Source of the DNA: an uncultured Erythrobacter sp.
GTDB lineage: Bacteria > Pseudomonadota > Alphaproteobacteria > Sphingomonadales > Sphingomonadaceae
Reading direction: 5' to 3'
DNA length: 64,000 nucleotides
NCBI GenBank assembly: GCA_947488325.1
Contig: CANKYZ010000001.1
Coordinates: 682,001-746,000, forward strand
Part shown: positions 1 through 7,593 of the stretch, piece by piece
How the letters are laid out: each line of letters starts with the position of its first letter
Position numbering within the stretch: the first letter of the stretch is position 1
Notes under the pieces: generated by a model
Database searches by the model: none
What the model was told of the DNA's origin: nothing
Seen by the model: only the letters and a program-made list of their open reading frames with translations
Translations under genes and position numbers: made by a program

Positions 1-266
1 AGGACCGCATTGCACCAGAAGAAGGTGTTATTGGCGTAGAAGGCGAAGTTGCGAGCGTCGAAGAAGATGCTCCCAAGCCAAAGCGCCGTGCCCGCAAGCC
101 TAAGGCAGAATTGTCGGATGACGAACCCCGCCGCAAACCGCGCGCTAGCCGGGCTAAACCCAAGCGTGATGATGGCGATGATGGCGAAATTGATTCTTCA
201 GTTTTGCCACCAGCAATCGGGACCGAAGACCGCGATTCTGACGATAGTCTAGAGGCAGTTGGTTAA
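1..266 (+). CDS. C-terminal tail of an unidentified protein (5' truncated)
   Basis: An open frame enters at the left edge (first full codon at 3) and ends with TAA at 264-266. The visible 87 residues are strongly charged and low in complexity: a stretch rich in Lys, Arg and Pro, then an Asp/Glu-rich end. Such tails are usually disordered extensions on a folded protein that lies outside the window. In sphingomonads a CBS-domain CorC/HlyC-type protein often precedes lnt and metK, but nothing in this tail proves that identity. It abuts lnt closely, so the two are probably co-transcribed. Confidence 0.55.
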   Translation, partial: DRIAPEEGVIGVEGEVASVEEDAPKPKRRARKPKAELSDDEPRRKPRASRAKPKRDDGDDGEIDSSVLPPAIGTEDRDSDDSLEAVG

Positions 267-288
267 ACACCAGATAGTCGCCGGACTT

Positions 289-1938
289 ATGGCCGATCAA
301 ACGCAAGAACTTGGACCTTCTTTGCTGCGCAACACCGCGCAACGAGTGGCGAAGTTTGCTGAGCGTCGTCCCGGATTGGCTTCGGCATTGCTCGGCCTTA
401 TTGCAGCATGTGGCTACCCGCCGCTTCATGCATGGTGGATCGCCTTACCAGCGCTTGCAATACTCATTGCCCATATTCGAACAGTGCCCACTTGGCGCGG
501 TGCGGTTTGGCGCGGCTGGGTGTTCGGTTTGGTCCACCTAACGCTGGCGAACAATTGGATTGCGACCGCTTTCACCCATCAGGCGAAAATGCCCGAGGTG
601 CTGGGTTGGTTCGCCGTTCCGCTTTTGTGCCTATATCTTGCGGTGTACCCAGCATTGGCAGCTTTGATCGCCCATTTGTTGGCCCGGCGGTCTGGACCGT
701 TGGCTTTCGGCACAGTGTTTGCGGCCGCTTGGATCGTGACAGAATGGCTGCGAAGCTGGGTGTTTACCGGATACCCTTGGCCTCCATTGGGGCTAATTCT
801 GCTTGGCGGGTGGGAAAATCCAGGCTTGGCGCGGGCGCTACCTTGGCTGGGCACATATGCCTTGTCCGGCGCCGCTTTGATTTGTGCGACCCTAGTCGTC
901 TTGGCTTTCTCAGAGAATAGACGCCGTGCGGCGGTATCAGCTTGGATCATCGGGGCGCTGGGTGCCGTCATGCTCTTGCCCATTGCCCAGACAAACTCGC
1001 AAGAGACAGCTGTTCGCTATACCCTTGTTCAGCCTCTGATCCCGCAGGATGAGATCACCGACCACACTAAATTCGCAGAGCAGTTCGCGCGCACCGCTAG
1101 CCTTACGATGCCTGGGAACGACCAATCGCGCTTGGTGTTATGGCCGGAAAGCGCGATCCCAGACTACCTCGAAGAAGGTTACCCTGATCGTTATTACCTA
1201 ACGACATTTGGCCAAGATCCGATTGTCGCAAGGCGGCGAATAGGGTGGGTAATTGGTGACCAATCCACTTTGCTAACCGGTGTAGTAAATCTCAATATCG
1301 GCATCCGCGAGGACGGCAGGCGCGGTGCGGTTTCTGCTCGCAATTCGGTGATCGCGATGACCGGCGAGAGCGACATCACGCATCACTATTCTAAAGCCCA
1401 TCTGGTCCCTTATGGCGAATATCTCCCGATGGAATGGTTGCTGGAACCGCTTGGTTTGGCGCGGCTGACTGCGGGCGGCATTCCTTACAATCCTGGTCCC
1501 GGTCCGCGTACGCTTGATCTTGGTGAGCATGGCCGCGCGGGGATTCAAATTTGCTATGAGATCGTATTCTCTGGCCAAGTCGTCGACCGTGATGACCGGC
1601 CCGACTTCATCTTCAACCCCTCCAATGATGGTTGGTTTGGTCTTTGGGGTCCACCGCAACATCTCGCGCAGGCTCGAATGCGCGCGATCGAAGAAGGCTT
1701 GCCCGTCCTTCGTTCCACTACAACCGGGATCAGCGCCGTGGTTGATGCCAATGGATTTGTTCTCCAATCGATCGCAAGCGGTGAGGCGGACAAGATCGAT
1801 GGCTTCATCCCGATGGCGCATCCTCCAACGTTGTTTGCGCAGTTTGGTAATGCTCTGCCTTTGGCATGGGCAGCTTTGCTCGCACTATTGGGCTTTGGCT
1901 TGCCAAGATTGCTTGCGCTGTGGGCAGCGTGCGGCTAG
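289..1938 (+). CDS. lnt: Apolipoprotein N-acyltransferase
   Basis: Lnt adds the third acyl chain to the N-terminal Cys of lipoproteins in the inner membrane. The 549-residue product has an N-terminal half of several membrane helices and a C-terminal periplasmic nitrilase-like domain. The catalytic triad is visible: Glu287 in WPESAIP, Lys369 in SKAHLVPYGEY and Cys422 in QICYE, as in E. coli Lnt. I chose the ATG at 289; a TTG at 259 would overlap the upstream stop and is less likely. The many lipoproteins in this window are its expected substrates. metK follows 108 bases downstream. Confidence 0.95.
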   Translation: MADQTQELGPSLLRNTAQRVAKFAERRPGLASALLGLIAACGYPPLHAWWIALPALAILIAHIRTVPTWRGAVWRGWVFGLVHLTLANNWIATAFTHQAKMPEVLGWFAVPLLCLYLAVYPALAALIAHLLARRSGPLAFGTVFAAAWIVTEWLRSWVFTGYPWPPLGLILLGGWENPGLARALPWLGTYALSGAALICATLVVLAFSENRRRAAVSAWIIGALGAVMLLPIAQTNSQETAVRYTLVQPLIPQDEITDHTKFAEQFARTASLTMPGNDQSRLVLWPESAIPDYLEEGYPDRYYLTTFGQDPIVARRRIGWVIGDQSTLLTGVVNLNIGIREDGRRGAVSARNSVIAMTGESDITHHYSKAHLVPYGEYLPMEWLLEPLGLARLTAGGIPYNPGPGPRTLDLGEHGRAGIQICYEIVFSGQVVDRDDRPDFIFNPSNDGWFGLWGPPQHLAQARMRAIEEGLPVLRSTTTGISAVVDANGFVLQSIASGEADKIDGFIPMAHPPTLFAQFGNALPLAWAALLALLGFGLPRLLALWAACG

Positions 1939-1950
1939 GGCGCTCGCAAA

Positions 1951-1974
1951 AGACATAAAGGTTTCCTTATATCT
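1951..1974. promoter_or_regulatory. Imperfect inverted repeat upstream of metK, candidate operator
   Basis: The half-sites AGACATAAAGG (1951-1961) and CCTTATATCT (1965-1974) are inverted copies with one base inserted and one changed. Its AT-rich ATAAAG/CTTTAT character recalls operators of ArsR-type SAH/methionine regulators (SahR) that I remember upstream of methyl-cycle genes in alphaproteobacteria. That link is from memory and unverified. It overlaps the hairpin described next, so it could act as DNA or as RNA. Confidence 0.35.
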
Positions 1975-2046
1975 GCATAAGGATACCTCGGATCAAACAG
2001 CTAAAGCCCGGGTGACTGGAAAACAGTGGCCCTTGAAGGAGCCACT
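1960..2046 (+). promoter_or_regulatory. Structured metK leader with sequestered Shine-Dalgarno, candidate SAM riboswitch
   Basis: Two elements can be paired by eye. A hairpin at 1960-1987 has 11 positions with one T:T mismatch and the loop ATCTGC. A second hairpin pairs AGTGGC (2025-2030) with GCCACT (2041-2046), with CCT/AGG inside; it encloses the Shine-Dalgarno AAGGAG (2036-2041) and ends one base before the metK ATG. Between them lies the unpaired stretch ATCAAACAGCTAAAG, flanked by ACCTCGG and CCCGGGT, which can pair imperfectly and would compete with the first hairpin. ACTG (2015-2018) and CAGT (2024-2027) could pair and open the second hairpin. SAM-II and SAM-V class aptamers contain a GCTAAA core as I recall, so SAM-responsive translation control of metK is plausible. 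No covariance model was run. Confidence 0.5.
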
Positions 2047-3294
2047 ATGCGCAGCGATTATCTCTTCACTTCTGAAAGCGTTTCTGAAGGGCACCCTGAT
2101 AAGGTTTCCGATCAGATTTCCGACGCCATTGTTGATTTGATGCTGGCAAAAGACCCCGAAGCACGCGTTGCTTGTGAAACGATGACAACGACACAGCGCG
2201 TTGTCCTGTCAGGCGAAATTCGCTGCGCCCCAATGTACGATACCACTCGCGAAGACTGGAAATATAACAGCTATTGGGCACCCGGCGCGCGTGATGAAAT
2301 AGAAAGCGCAGTGCGCCAAACAGTCGCGGAGATTGGTTACGAGCAAGCTGGTTTTCATTGGGAAACGCTGACCTTCGAAAATCACCTCCACGGTCAATCC
2401 TCTGAAATCGCCATGGGCGTCGATGCTGGTGATGATGGTTCGAACAAGGACGAAGGTGCAGGCGACCAAGGCATCATGTTTGGTTTTGCTTGTGATGAAA
2501 CGCCTGATTTGATGCCAGCGACATTGGATTACAGTCACAAAATCCTTGAACAGCTGGCTGCTGATCGCAAAGACGGCAACGCACCGTTTCTAGAACCGGA
2601 TGCCAAGAGCCAGGTCACACTGCGATATGTCGATGGCAAACCGGTTGGCTGCACTGCGATTGTCGTTTCGACTCAACATGCCAAGGGCTATCACGAAGGC
2701 GAAAAAGAAGCCGAACTGAAGACTTACGTAAAGGCAGTCGTTAGCCGCATTCTGCCTTCTGACTTTATCACTGATGATACCGCATGGCACATCAATCCAA
2801 CGGGCGCGTTTGAAATTGGTGGTCCCGATGGCGATGCTGGCCTCACCGGGCGCAAGATCATCGTGGACACTTATGGCGGCGCTTCGCCCCATGGTGGCGG
2901 TGCATTCAGCGGCAAAGATCCCACAAAAGTCGACCGTAGCGCGGCCTACATCACCCGCTATCTCGCCAAAAATGTGGTTGCTGCTGGGCTAGCCAAGCGG
3001 TGCACGATTCAAATTGCATACGCGATTGGCGTTTCTGAACCGCTCTCACTCTATGTTGATACCCACGAAACTAGTGCTGAGGGCGTCAGCGACGCTTCGC
3101 TTGAAGCCGCGATTCTCTCGATCAGTAGCCTGGGCGGGCTGACGCCACGCGGCATCCGCACGCACCTTGGCCTGAATATTCCGATCTATCGCAAAAGTGC
3201 TGCTTACGGTCATTTCGGTCGCAAAGCTGAGGGCGAGTTCTTCCCATGGGAGCGCACGGATTTGGCCGAAGAGCTGAAGGCTGCGATTTCCTGA
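2047..3294 (+). CDS. metK: S-adenosylmethionine synthetase
   Basis: MetK makes S-adenosylmethionine from methionine and ATP in the cytoplasm. The 415-residue product starts [19 protein letters not shown], carries [16 protein letters not shown] (ATP-binding signature) and the Gly-rich loop [16 protein letters not shown], and has near the usual family length, with the short insertions common in alphaproteobacteria. The ATG at 2047 has AAGGAG five bases upstream; a GTG at 2026 lies inside the leader structure and is rejected. The supplied leader suggests feedback control by SAM or SAH. The gene is convergent with the CoA-transferase operon. Confidence 0.97.
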   Translation: MRSDYLFTSESVSEGHPDKVSDQISDAIVDLMLAKDPEARVACETMTTTQRVVLSGEIRCAPMYDTTREDWKYNSYWAPGARDEIESAVRQTVAEIGYEQAGFHWETLTFENHLHGQSSEIAMGVDAGDDGSNKDEGAGDQGIMFGFACDETPDLMPATLDYSHKILEQLAADRKDGNAPFLEPDAKSQVTLRYVDGKPVGCTAIVVSTQHAKGYHEGEKEAELKTYVKAVVSRILPSDFITDDTAWHINPTGAFEIGGPDGDAGLTGRKIIVDTYGGASPHGGGAFSGKDPTKVDRSAAYITRYLAKNVVAAGLAKRCTIQIAYAIGVSEPLSLYVDTHETSAEGVSDASLEAAILSISSLGGLTPRGIRTHLGLNIPIYRKSAAYGHFGRKAEGEFFPWERTDLAEELKAAIS

Positions 3295-3301
3295 TTCGGT
3301 A

Positions 3302-3326
3302 GAGGCGTCGCTTTACGTGACGCCTC
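3302..3326. terminator. Hairpin between convergent metK and CoA-transferase genes
   Basis: GAGGCGTC (3302-3309) pairs perfectly with GACGCCTC (3319-3326). No T-run follows on either strand, so it is not a canonical intrinsic terminator. Its place between two convergent stop codons makes a role in transcript ending or 3' protection the simplest reading. Confidence 0.4.
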
Positions 3327-3338
3327 CCATCCACAGCC

Positions 3339-4529
3339 TTATTCGACGCTTGATTGGCCGTGTTCACCCAGCATTGGGGAAGGATTGTCGATCGCCAATT
3401 CTGCCTCCGAAAAGGTAAAGGGGCTGCGCACACCGGGCATGCCGCCCAGGTCAAGCCGCAATCCGCGTGCGATCACCTGGGGATCGGCAAACACCTCATC
3501 GAGTTGATTGATAGGGCCAGCAGGGACTCCGTGTGAGTTACAAGCCTCCAGCAGATCAGCCTTTGCCCAATCAGAAGTCGTGTGAGCAATCTCTGCATCA
3601 AGCGCAGTGGCATGCTCGACCCTGCCACTATTGCTAGCAAAGCGAGGATCTATCGTCAGGTCGGACCGACCCAGCATCTCTGCCATTCGCACAAATAATC
3701 GGTCATTGGCGGGTGAGAGGATTATGTGGCCATCCTTTACCGGGAAAACGCCATAGGGTGCGACTTGTGCATGGGCGTTGCCCATTCTTGGCGGGTTCTC
3801 GCCCGTGGTGAAATGATAGCTCGCCTGATTGGCCAGCAGAGCGACTGAACAATCGAGCAATGCAATGTCAACATGCTGCCCGCGCCCATGCATCGGCCCA
3901 TTCCCAGCGCGTTGTAACAGCGCCGCCTGAATGCCATTTGCCGCATAGACGCCAGCGGTGAGGTCGGAGATGGAGATGCCCATTTTGACCGGCACCTCGT
4001 CAGGCTCCCCAGTGATCGACATAAAGCCGCTCATTCCCTGAACCACAAAATCATATCCGGCCTCGTGCGCACGGGGGCCTGATTGACCGAATCCGGTGAT
4101 CGAACAATAGACGAGGGCGGGATTGTCATCCGATAGAGAGGTGAAATCGAGCCCAAATTTTTTAAGGCCGCCTGTCTTGAAATTCTCAATCAGCACGTCC
4201 GCTTCGTTTACGAGCTTCCGCACGCGCTCAAGGTCTTCGGCTTTACCAAAATCGGCGATAACACTGCGCTTTCCGCGATTGCAGGCATGGTAATAGGCGG
4301 CCTCTCGGTGGGTTGTGCCATCGGCACCCACGCGCTCAACCCAGGGTGGGCCCCATAGACGGGTGCCGTCGCCTTCCGGGCTTTCAACCTTGATAACATC
4401 TGCGCCTAGATCAGAGAGAATTTGCCCAGCCCAAGGGCCAGCCAATACGCGCGCCAACTCAAGAACTTTAAGCCCAGCGAGGGGAGAGTTTGCGTTGCGC
4501 GGCTTATCCAGCCACGTTGCGTCAGGCAA
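3339..4529 (-). CDS. CaiB/BaiF family class III CoA-transferase
   Basis: This family moves CoA between carboxylic acids through a mixed anhydride on an Asp. The 396-residue product opens with LAGLKVLELARVLAGPWAGQ and shows the family signatures DLGADVIKVE, LIENFKTGGL and SGPRAHEAGYD. The catalytic Asp is probably the one in GQHVDIALLD. The start is a TTG at 4529, with GAGAG just upstream overlapping the scoB stop; no ATG lies near the conserved N-terminus. It is the last gene of the operon, seven bases after scoB. The substrate pair cannot be read from sequence; formyl-, succinyl- or branched acyl-CoA are all possible in this family. Confidence 0.88.
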   Translation of the reverse strand: MPDATWLDKPRNANSPLAGLKVLELARVLAGPWAGQILSDLGADVIKVESPEGDGTRLWGPPWVERVGADGTTHREAAYYHACNRGKRSVIADFGKAEDLERVRKLVNEADVLIENFKTGGLKKFGLDFTSLSDDNPALVYCSITGFGQSGPRAHEAGYDFVVQGMSGFMSITGEPDEVPVKMGISISDLTAGVYAANGIQAALLQRAGNGPMHGRGQHVDIALLDCSVALLANQASYHFTTGENPPRMGNAHAQVAPYGVFPVKDGHIILSPANDRLFVRMAEMLGRSDLTIDPRFASNSGRVEHATALDAEIAHTTSDWAKADLLEACNSHGVPAGPINQLDEVFADPQVIARGLRLDLGGMPGVRSPFTFSEAELAIDNPSPMLGEHGQSSVE

Positions 4530-4536
4530 TAATCTC

Positions 4537-5202
4537 TCAGGCAGTTTCTAGCGCCAATTCATAATTTGCGCTGGTTTGCGCCGCAATTTCTTCAGCCGTT
4601 ACTCCCGGCGCCAATTCGATCAGGCGAAACGGTGATTCGCCATCTGGGCGATAAAAGACGCCGAGATTGGTGATAATCATATTGACCACGCCAGCGCCGG
4701 TTAGAGGCAGCGAACATTCCGGGATAAATTTCGGGCTGCCGTCTTTCGCCGTGTGATCCATAACCACGATGATCTTTTTGACACCGGCGACCAGATCCAT
4801 CGCACCGCCCATACCTTTAATCATTTTTCCGGGAATCATCCAATTGGCGATGTCGCCATTTTCAGCGACCTCCATTGCGCCCAGAACAGTCAGATCGATA
4901 TGGCCGCCCCGGATCATTGAGAAGCTGGTCGCGCTATCGAAATAGGCGCTGTGCGGCAATTCGCTGATTGTCTGCTTGCCAGCATTGATCAGATCAGGGT
5001 CAACGTCATCATCATAAGGAAATGGACCAATGCCCAGCATCCCGTTTTCGCTCTGCAAAGTCACCAAAATCCCCGTAGGGATATGGTTTGCGACAAGTGT
5101 GGGGATGCCAATACCCAGATTGACGTAATAGCCGTCTTTCAGTTCCTTCGCGGCACGAGCCGCCATTTGGTCCCGCGTCCAGCCTTTTGGTTCGATACTC
5201 AT
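4537..5202 (-). CDS. scoB: 3-oxoacid CoA-transferase, subunit B
   Basis: The beta subunit of succinyl-CoA:3-ketoacid CoA-transferase (SCOT) activates acetoacetate with succinyl-CoA, linking ketone bodies to the TCA cycle. The 221-residue product contains the catalytic Glu in [12 protein letters not shown] and the typical blocks [32 protein letters not shown] and [14 protein letters not shown]. The ATG at 5202 has AAAGG upstream and overlaps the stop of the preceding lipoprotein gene by four bases (ATGA), which points to translational coupling. Its partner scoA is separated from it by that lipoprotein gene, which is unusual. Confidence 0.95.
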   Translation of the reverse strand: MSIEPKGWTRDQMAARAAKELKDGYYVNLGIGIPTLVANHIPTGILVTLQSENGMLGIGPFPYDDDVDPDLINAGKQTISELPHSAYFDSATSFSMIRGGHIDLTVLGAMEVAENGDIANWMIPGKMIKGMGGAMDLVAGVKKIIVVMDHTAKDGSPKFIPECSLPLTGAGVVNMIITNLGVFYRPDGESPFRLIELAPGVTAEEIAAQTSANYELALETA

Positions 5203-6326
5203 GGTATGGACCTTTCTGCTACAAGCGGCGTGGGAATAAGGAACCATCCTTCGCCAATGAGTGGTTCGAGCGCCACAGCGTCACTGGGGTTAAGCAGGTA
5301 GTCGAACAGCTCGTGAAAATCGGACCGTGCATCGCCTGCAATAGCAATCAAACACGAATTGTGTGCCAATTCATCACGGCGGGTCTGTTTGCGTTCATCG
5401 GGAGTGCGTATCAGCAGCAACTTATCCGCGCCCAATGGATCAAGACCCGACTGGAATAAGGCAATGCGAATATCATTTGCCTTGTCTTCGGAATTCTCTG
5501 AAATCCAGGCAATCGTGACACCTCTGACGCGCAAGTCGGCGAGCTTTTGGGCAAATACGGGGGAAGCGCTGCGCGTGTTCACGGGAAGCAGCTCTCCGTT
5601 CTCCGGATCAAGGTCGATCAAAACTGTCGATTCGCCCTGCGTGCATTCGTTCCGATCGGGTTCGAGCGAGGTCGGATCGAGCAATGTGGCGGAACCACGG
5701 GCACCGCTGACCGCAAATTCTGGCGAAGATGCATAGGAATGTAACGGATCAAAAAACGTGCCGCCAGCCACTGCGGGAGGCGCAGCGGAAACTGGAATCA
5801 CGACGCTGGAACTTGCATTTGATGCTGACGCAGAACTCGCAGTTGAGCTTACGCTTGCAGCTGGACCTGGCGCGCTGACTGAAAACGCAGTTTCTGCCGC
5901 TGCCAGAACAGCTAGAGTGGTGACTTCTTCGGGCAACGATACAGCCTGATCGCTGGCGGTGGCTTCCTCTTCTACACCGAATTCTGCAAAGGCGTTGGAT
6001 ACGGTCTCGTCCTCTTTAACGAGGATCACGCCGTAGTCGCTTGCACTGCTTGAATTGACTTCGACCGTGCTGATCGATGCGGCAAGGCTGGTTGTTTCCA
6101 CCACTTCGTTTGGGTTGTGGCTTGGGTTTGTACTTGCCTGCGCCGTTGCGGCAGCTGTTTCTGCCTCAGATGTGGTTTGAGTCTCCGGAACTACTCTGCC
6201 ACCACCTGCCATCAGACCGCCTGCTGCAATTGGGAGCGCGGCTGCGATGCAACCTTGAAGTGTCATCGCAATGCCGCCGGCTGCGATCAGTTTGAGCGTT
6301 CGTTGCTGTTTCATGCCGAAAATCAT
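5199..6326 (-). CDS. HAD-type phosphatase-like lipoprotein inserted between scoA and scoB
   Basis: The 375-residue product has a lipoprotein signal with lipobox LQGC (Cys26), a Ser/Ala/Thr-rich linker over about 40-190, and a C-terminal domain from about 230. That domain shows the HAD motifs: Asp238 and Asp240 in LIDLDPE, Ser276 in AWISEN, basic residues near 313-317, and GDARSD (331-336). Known HAD lipoproteins include acid phosphatases such as e(P4), but overall similarity is low and the substrate is unknown. The start overlaps the scoA stop by four bases and its stop overlaps the scoB start by four bases, so all three are co-translated. The ATG at 6314 is an alternative start. An envelope protein inside a cytoplasmic enzyme pair is odd. 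Confidence 0.8.
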   Translation of the reverse strand: MIFGMKQQRTLKLIAAGGIAMTLQGCIAAALPIAAGGLMAGGGRVVPETQTTSEAETAAATAQASTNPSHNPNEVVETTSLAASISTVEVNSSSASDYGVILVKEDETVSNAFAEFGVEEEATASDQAVSLPEEVTTLAVLAAAETAFSVSAPGPAASVSSTASSASASNASSSVVIPVSAAPPAVAGGTFFDPLHSYASSPEFAVSGARGSATLLDPTSLEPDRNECTQGESTVLIDLDPENGELLPVNTRSASPVFAQKLADLRVRGVTIAWISENSEDKANDIRIALFQSGLDPLGADKLLLIRTPDERKQTRRDELAHNSCLIAIAGDARSDFHELFDYLLNPSDAVALEPLIGEGWFLIPTPLVAERSIP

Positions 6327-7045
6327 GCCCCCTCTCGCTCACGCACAGTGCGAAATTCGATCTTTTTGTCATAAGGTGCACCCAGCACCAAGCGATTGAC
6401 GAACACACCGGGCAGGTGGATTTCGTCTGGCTCTAACGCGCCAGCGGGAACGATCTCTTCAACCTCTGCAACGCAAACCCTGCCGCAGGTTGCTGCGGGT
6501 TGATTGAAATTGCGTGCGGTCTTGCGGAAGATGAGGTTGCCGGTTTCATCGGCCTTCCAGGCTTTTACGATGGCCAGATCGGCAAAAATCCCGCGTTCCA
6601 TGATATAGGTCGAAACCACTCCATCCTGATCGGGGAATTCGTGATGTTCTTTGCCTTCGGCTACCTGCGTGCCAACGCCGGTTTTGGTGAAAAAACCAGG
6701 AATGCCCGCACCGCCTGCGCGCATGCGTTCAGCCAGAGTTCCTTGCGGGGAAAATTCGACTTCCAGCTCACCCGAGAGAAATTGACGTTCGAACTCCTTG
6801 TTTTCGCCGACATAAGAACTGATCATCTTTTTCACCTGCTTGGTGCGCAGGAGTTTGCCGATCCCTTCATTATCGATTCCAGCATTGTTGCTTGCAAAAG
6901 TGAGGCCGCTTGCGCCGGAGTCCTTGATTGCATCGAGCAAACGTTCTGGGATTCCGCACAGACCGAAGCCGCCTGCTGCAATCAAAATGCCATTGGCTAT
7001 CACGCCTTCTAGAGCGGCAGCGGCGTCTGAAAATATCTTTGACAT
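6323..7045 (-). CDS. scoA: 3-oxoacid CoA-transferase, subunit A
   Basis: The alpha subunit of SCOT forms the CoA-binding half of the enzyme with ScoB. The 240-residue product begins MSKIFSDAAAALEG and carries the glycine-rich GGFGLCGIP, then FASNNAGIDNEGIGKLL, SSYVGENKEFERQ and KADETGNLIFRKTARNFN, all typical of the subunit. A longer frame reaches 7153, but the ATG at 7045 fits the family N-terminus. It is the first gene of a four-gene minus-strand operon: scoA, HAD lipoprotein, scoB, CaiB-type transferase. Confidence 0.95.
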   Translation of the reverse strand: MSKIFSDAAAALEGVIANGILIAAGGFGLCGIPERLLDAIKDSGASGLTFASNNAGIDNEGIGKLLRTKQVKKMISSYVGENKEFERQFLSGELEVEFSPQGTLAERMRAGGAGIPGFFTKTGVGTQVAEGKEHHEFPDQDGVVSTYIMERGIFADLAIVKAWKADETGNLIFRKTARNFNQPAATCGRVCVAEVEEIVPAGALEPDEIHLPGVFVNRLVLGAPYDKKIEFRTVREREGA

Positions 7046-7329
7046 GGGGCGGACCGGTTCCTTGCGGTGCATCAGGACAAAATCAACTGGGTGCGCGGCG
7101 ATGAAACCGTGAACACACACCGCATAATTAGTCGCTTGAAACAGCCGTGTCACGTTCTGGAATTACAACGATCAAACAACAAAATTTCTATGGTGCGACG
7201 CATCATAAACTCGAGCAAGAAATGCGGAAAATACAGGCGAATGCCCAATAAATAAGCACATTGCTTTGCAAAAGTGGACCTAAGGACCTTCATGCAGTCA
7301 AATTAATTGCTTAATTTGCAACTATCTAT

Positions 7330-7437
7330 GCGCCTTTCGCACTTGCACAAAAATACGCGCTAGCCCATATCTCCTCCTGCCTTTTAGGCATCCTCTCCCA
7401 AACTTTCCAAGCCCGGCCATTGTGCCGGGCTTTTTTT
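7330..7437 (+). ncRNA. Candidate small RNA with anti-Shine-Dalgarno motifs
   Basis: A strong intrinsic terminator at 7411-7437 has no gene upstream on its strand: the nearest plus-strand gene is metK, 4 kb away. The preceding bases can form a small stem TGCC/GGCA with loop TTTTA (about 7379-7390), flanked by CTCCTCC and TCCTCTCCC, and another stem TGCG/CGCA near 7328-7340. Exposed CU-rich anti-Shine-Dalgarno motifs beside stems are a hallmark of several alphaproteobacterial trans-acting sRNAs. The 5' end is a guess. No protein-coding reading is convincing here. Confidence 0.45.
7411..7437 (+). terminator. Intrinsic terminator without an upstream gene
   Basis: GCCCGGC (7411-7417) and GCCGGGC (7424-7430) form a perfect 7-bp stem with a 6-base loop, followed by seven T residues (7431-7437). 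This is a textbook rho-independent terminator on the plus strand. It most likely ends the candidate small RNA. Confidence 0.85.
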
Positions 7438-7593
7438 GCTTGGCGATTCCGAGGTTTAACATGGGTGGATCTTGAGCTTGTATTCGGCAAGCCTCTGCGA
7501 TCTCCTGTTTGCAATCATCCGCGTTGCTCCTTAGCTATTGGACCGAACAGTTTTTCAGACTTTGTCTAATTCCAAAATCCAAAGGACGTAGCC

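Larger units (their letters stand above)
7046..7593. other. Intergenic region between the divergent sco operon and the CDC48-like gene
   Basis: These 548 bases must hold the promoters of both flanking units. The stretch 7100-7330 is AT-rich for this window. I could not assign clear -35/-10 pairs to either gene. The only other recognisable content is the candidate small RNA and its terminator, listed separately. Confidence 0.6.

Noticed and set aside
1273..1821. 182-codon frame antisense to lnt
   Set aside because: Runs through the catalytic part of lnt in reverse; no independent support.
7326..7514. 62-codon minus-strand frame over the candidate small RNA
   Set aside because: Arg/Lys-rich random-looking composition, and it crosses a perfect terminator.
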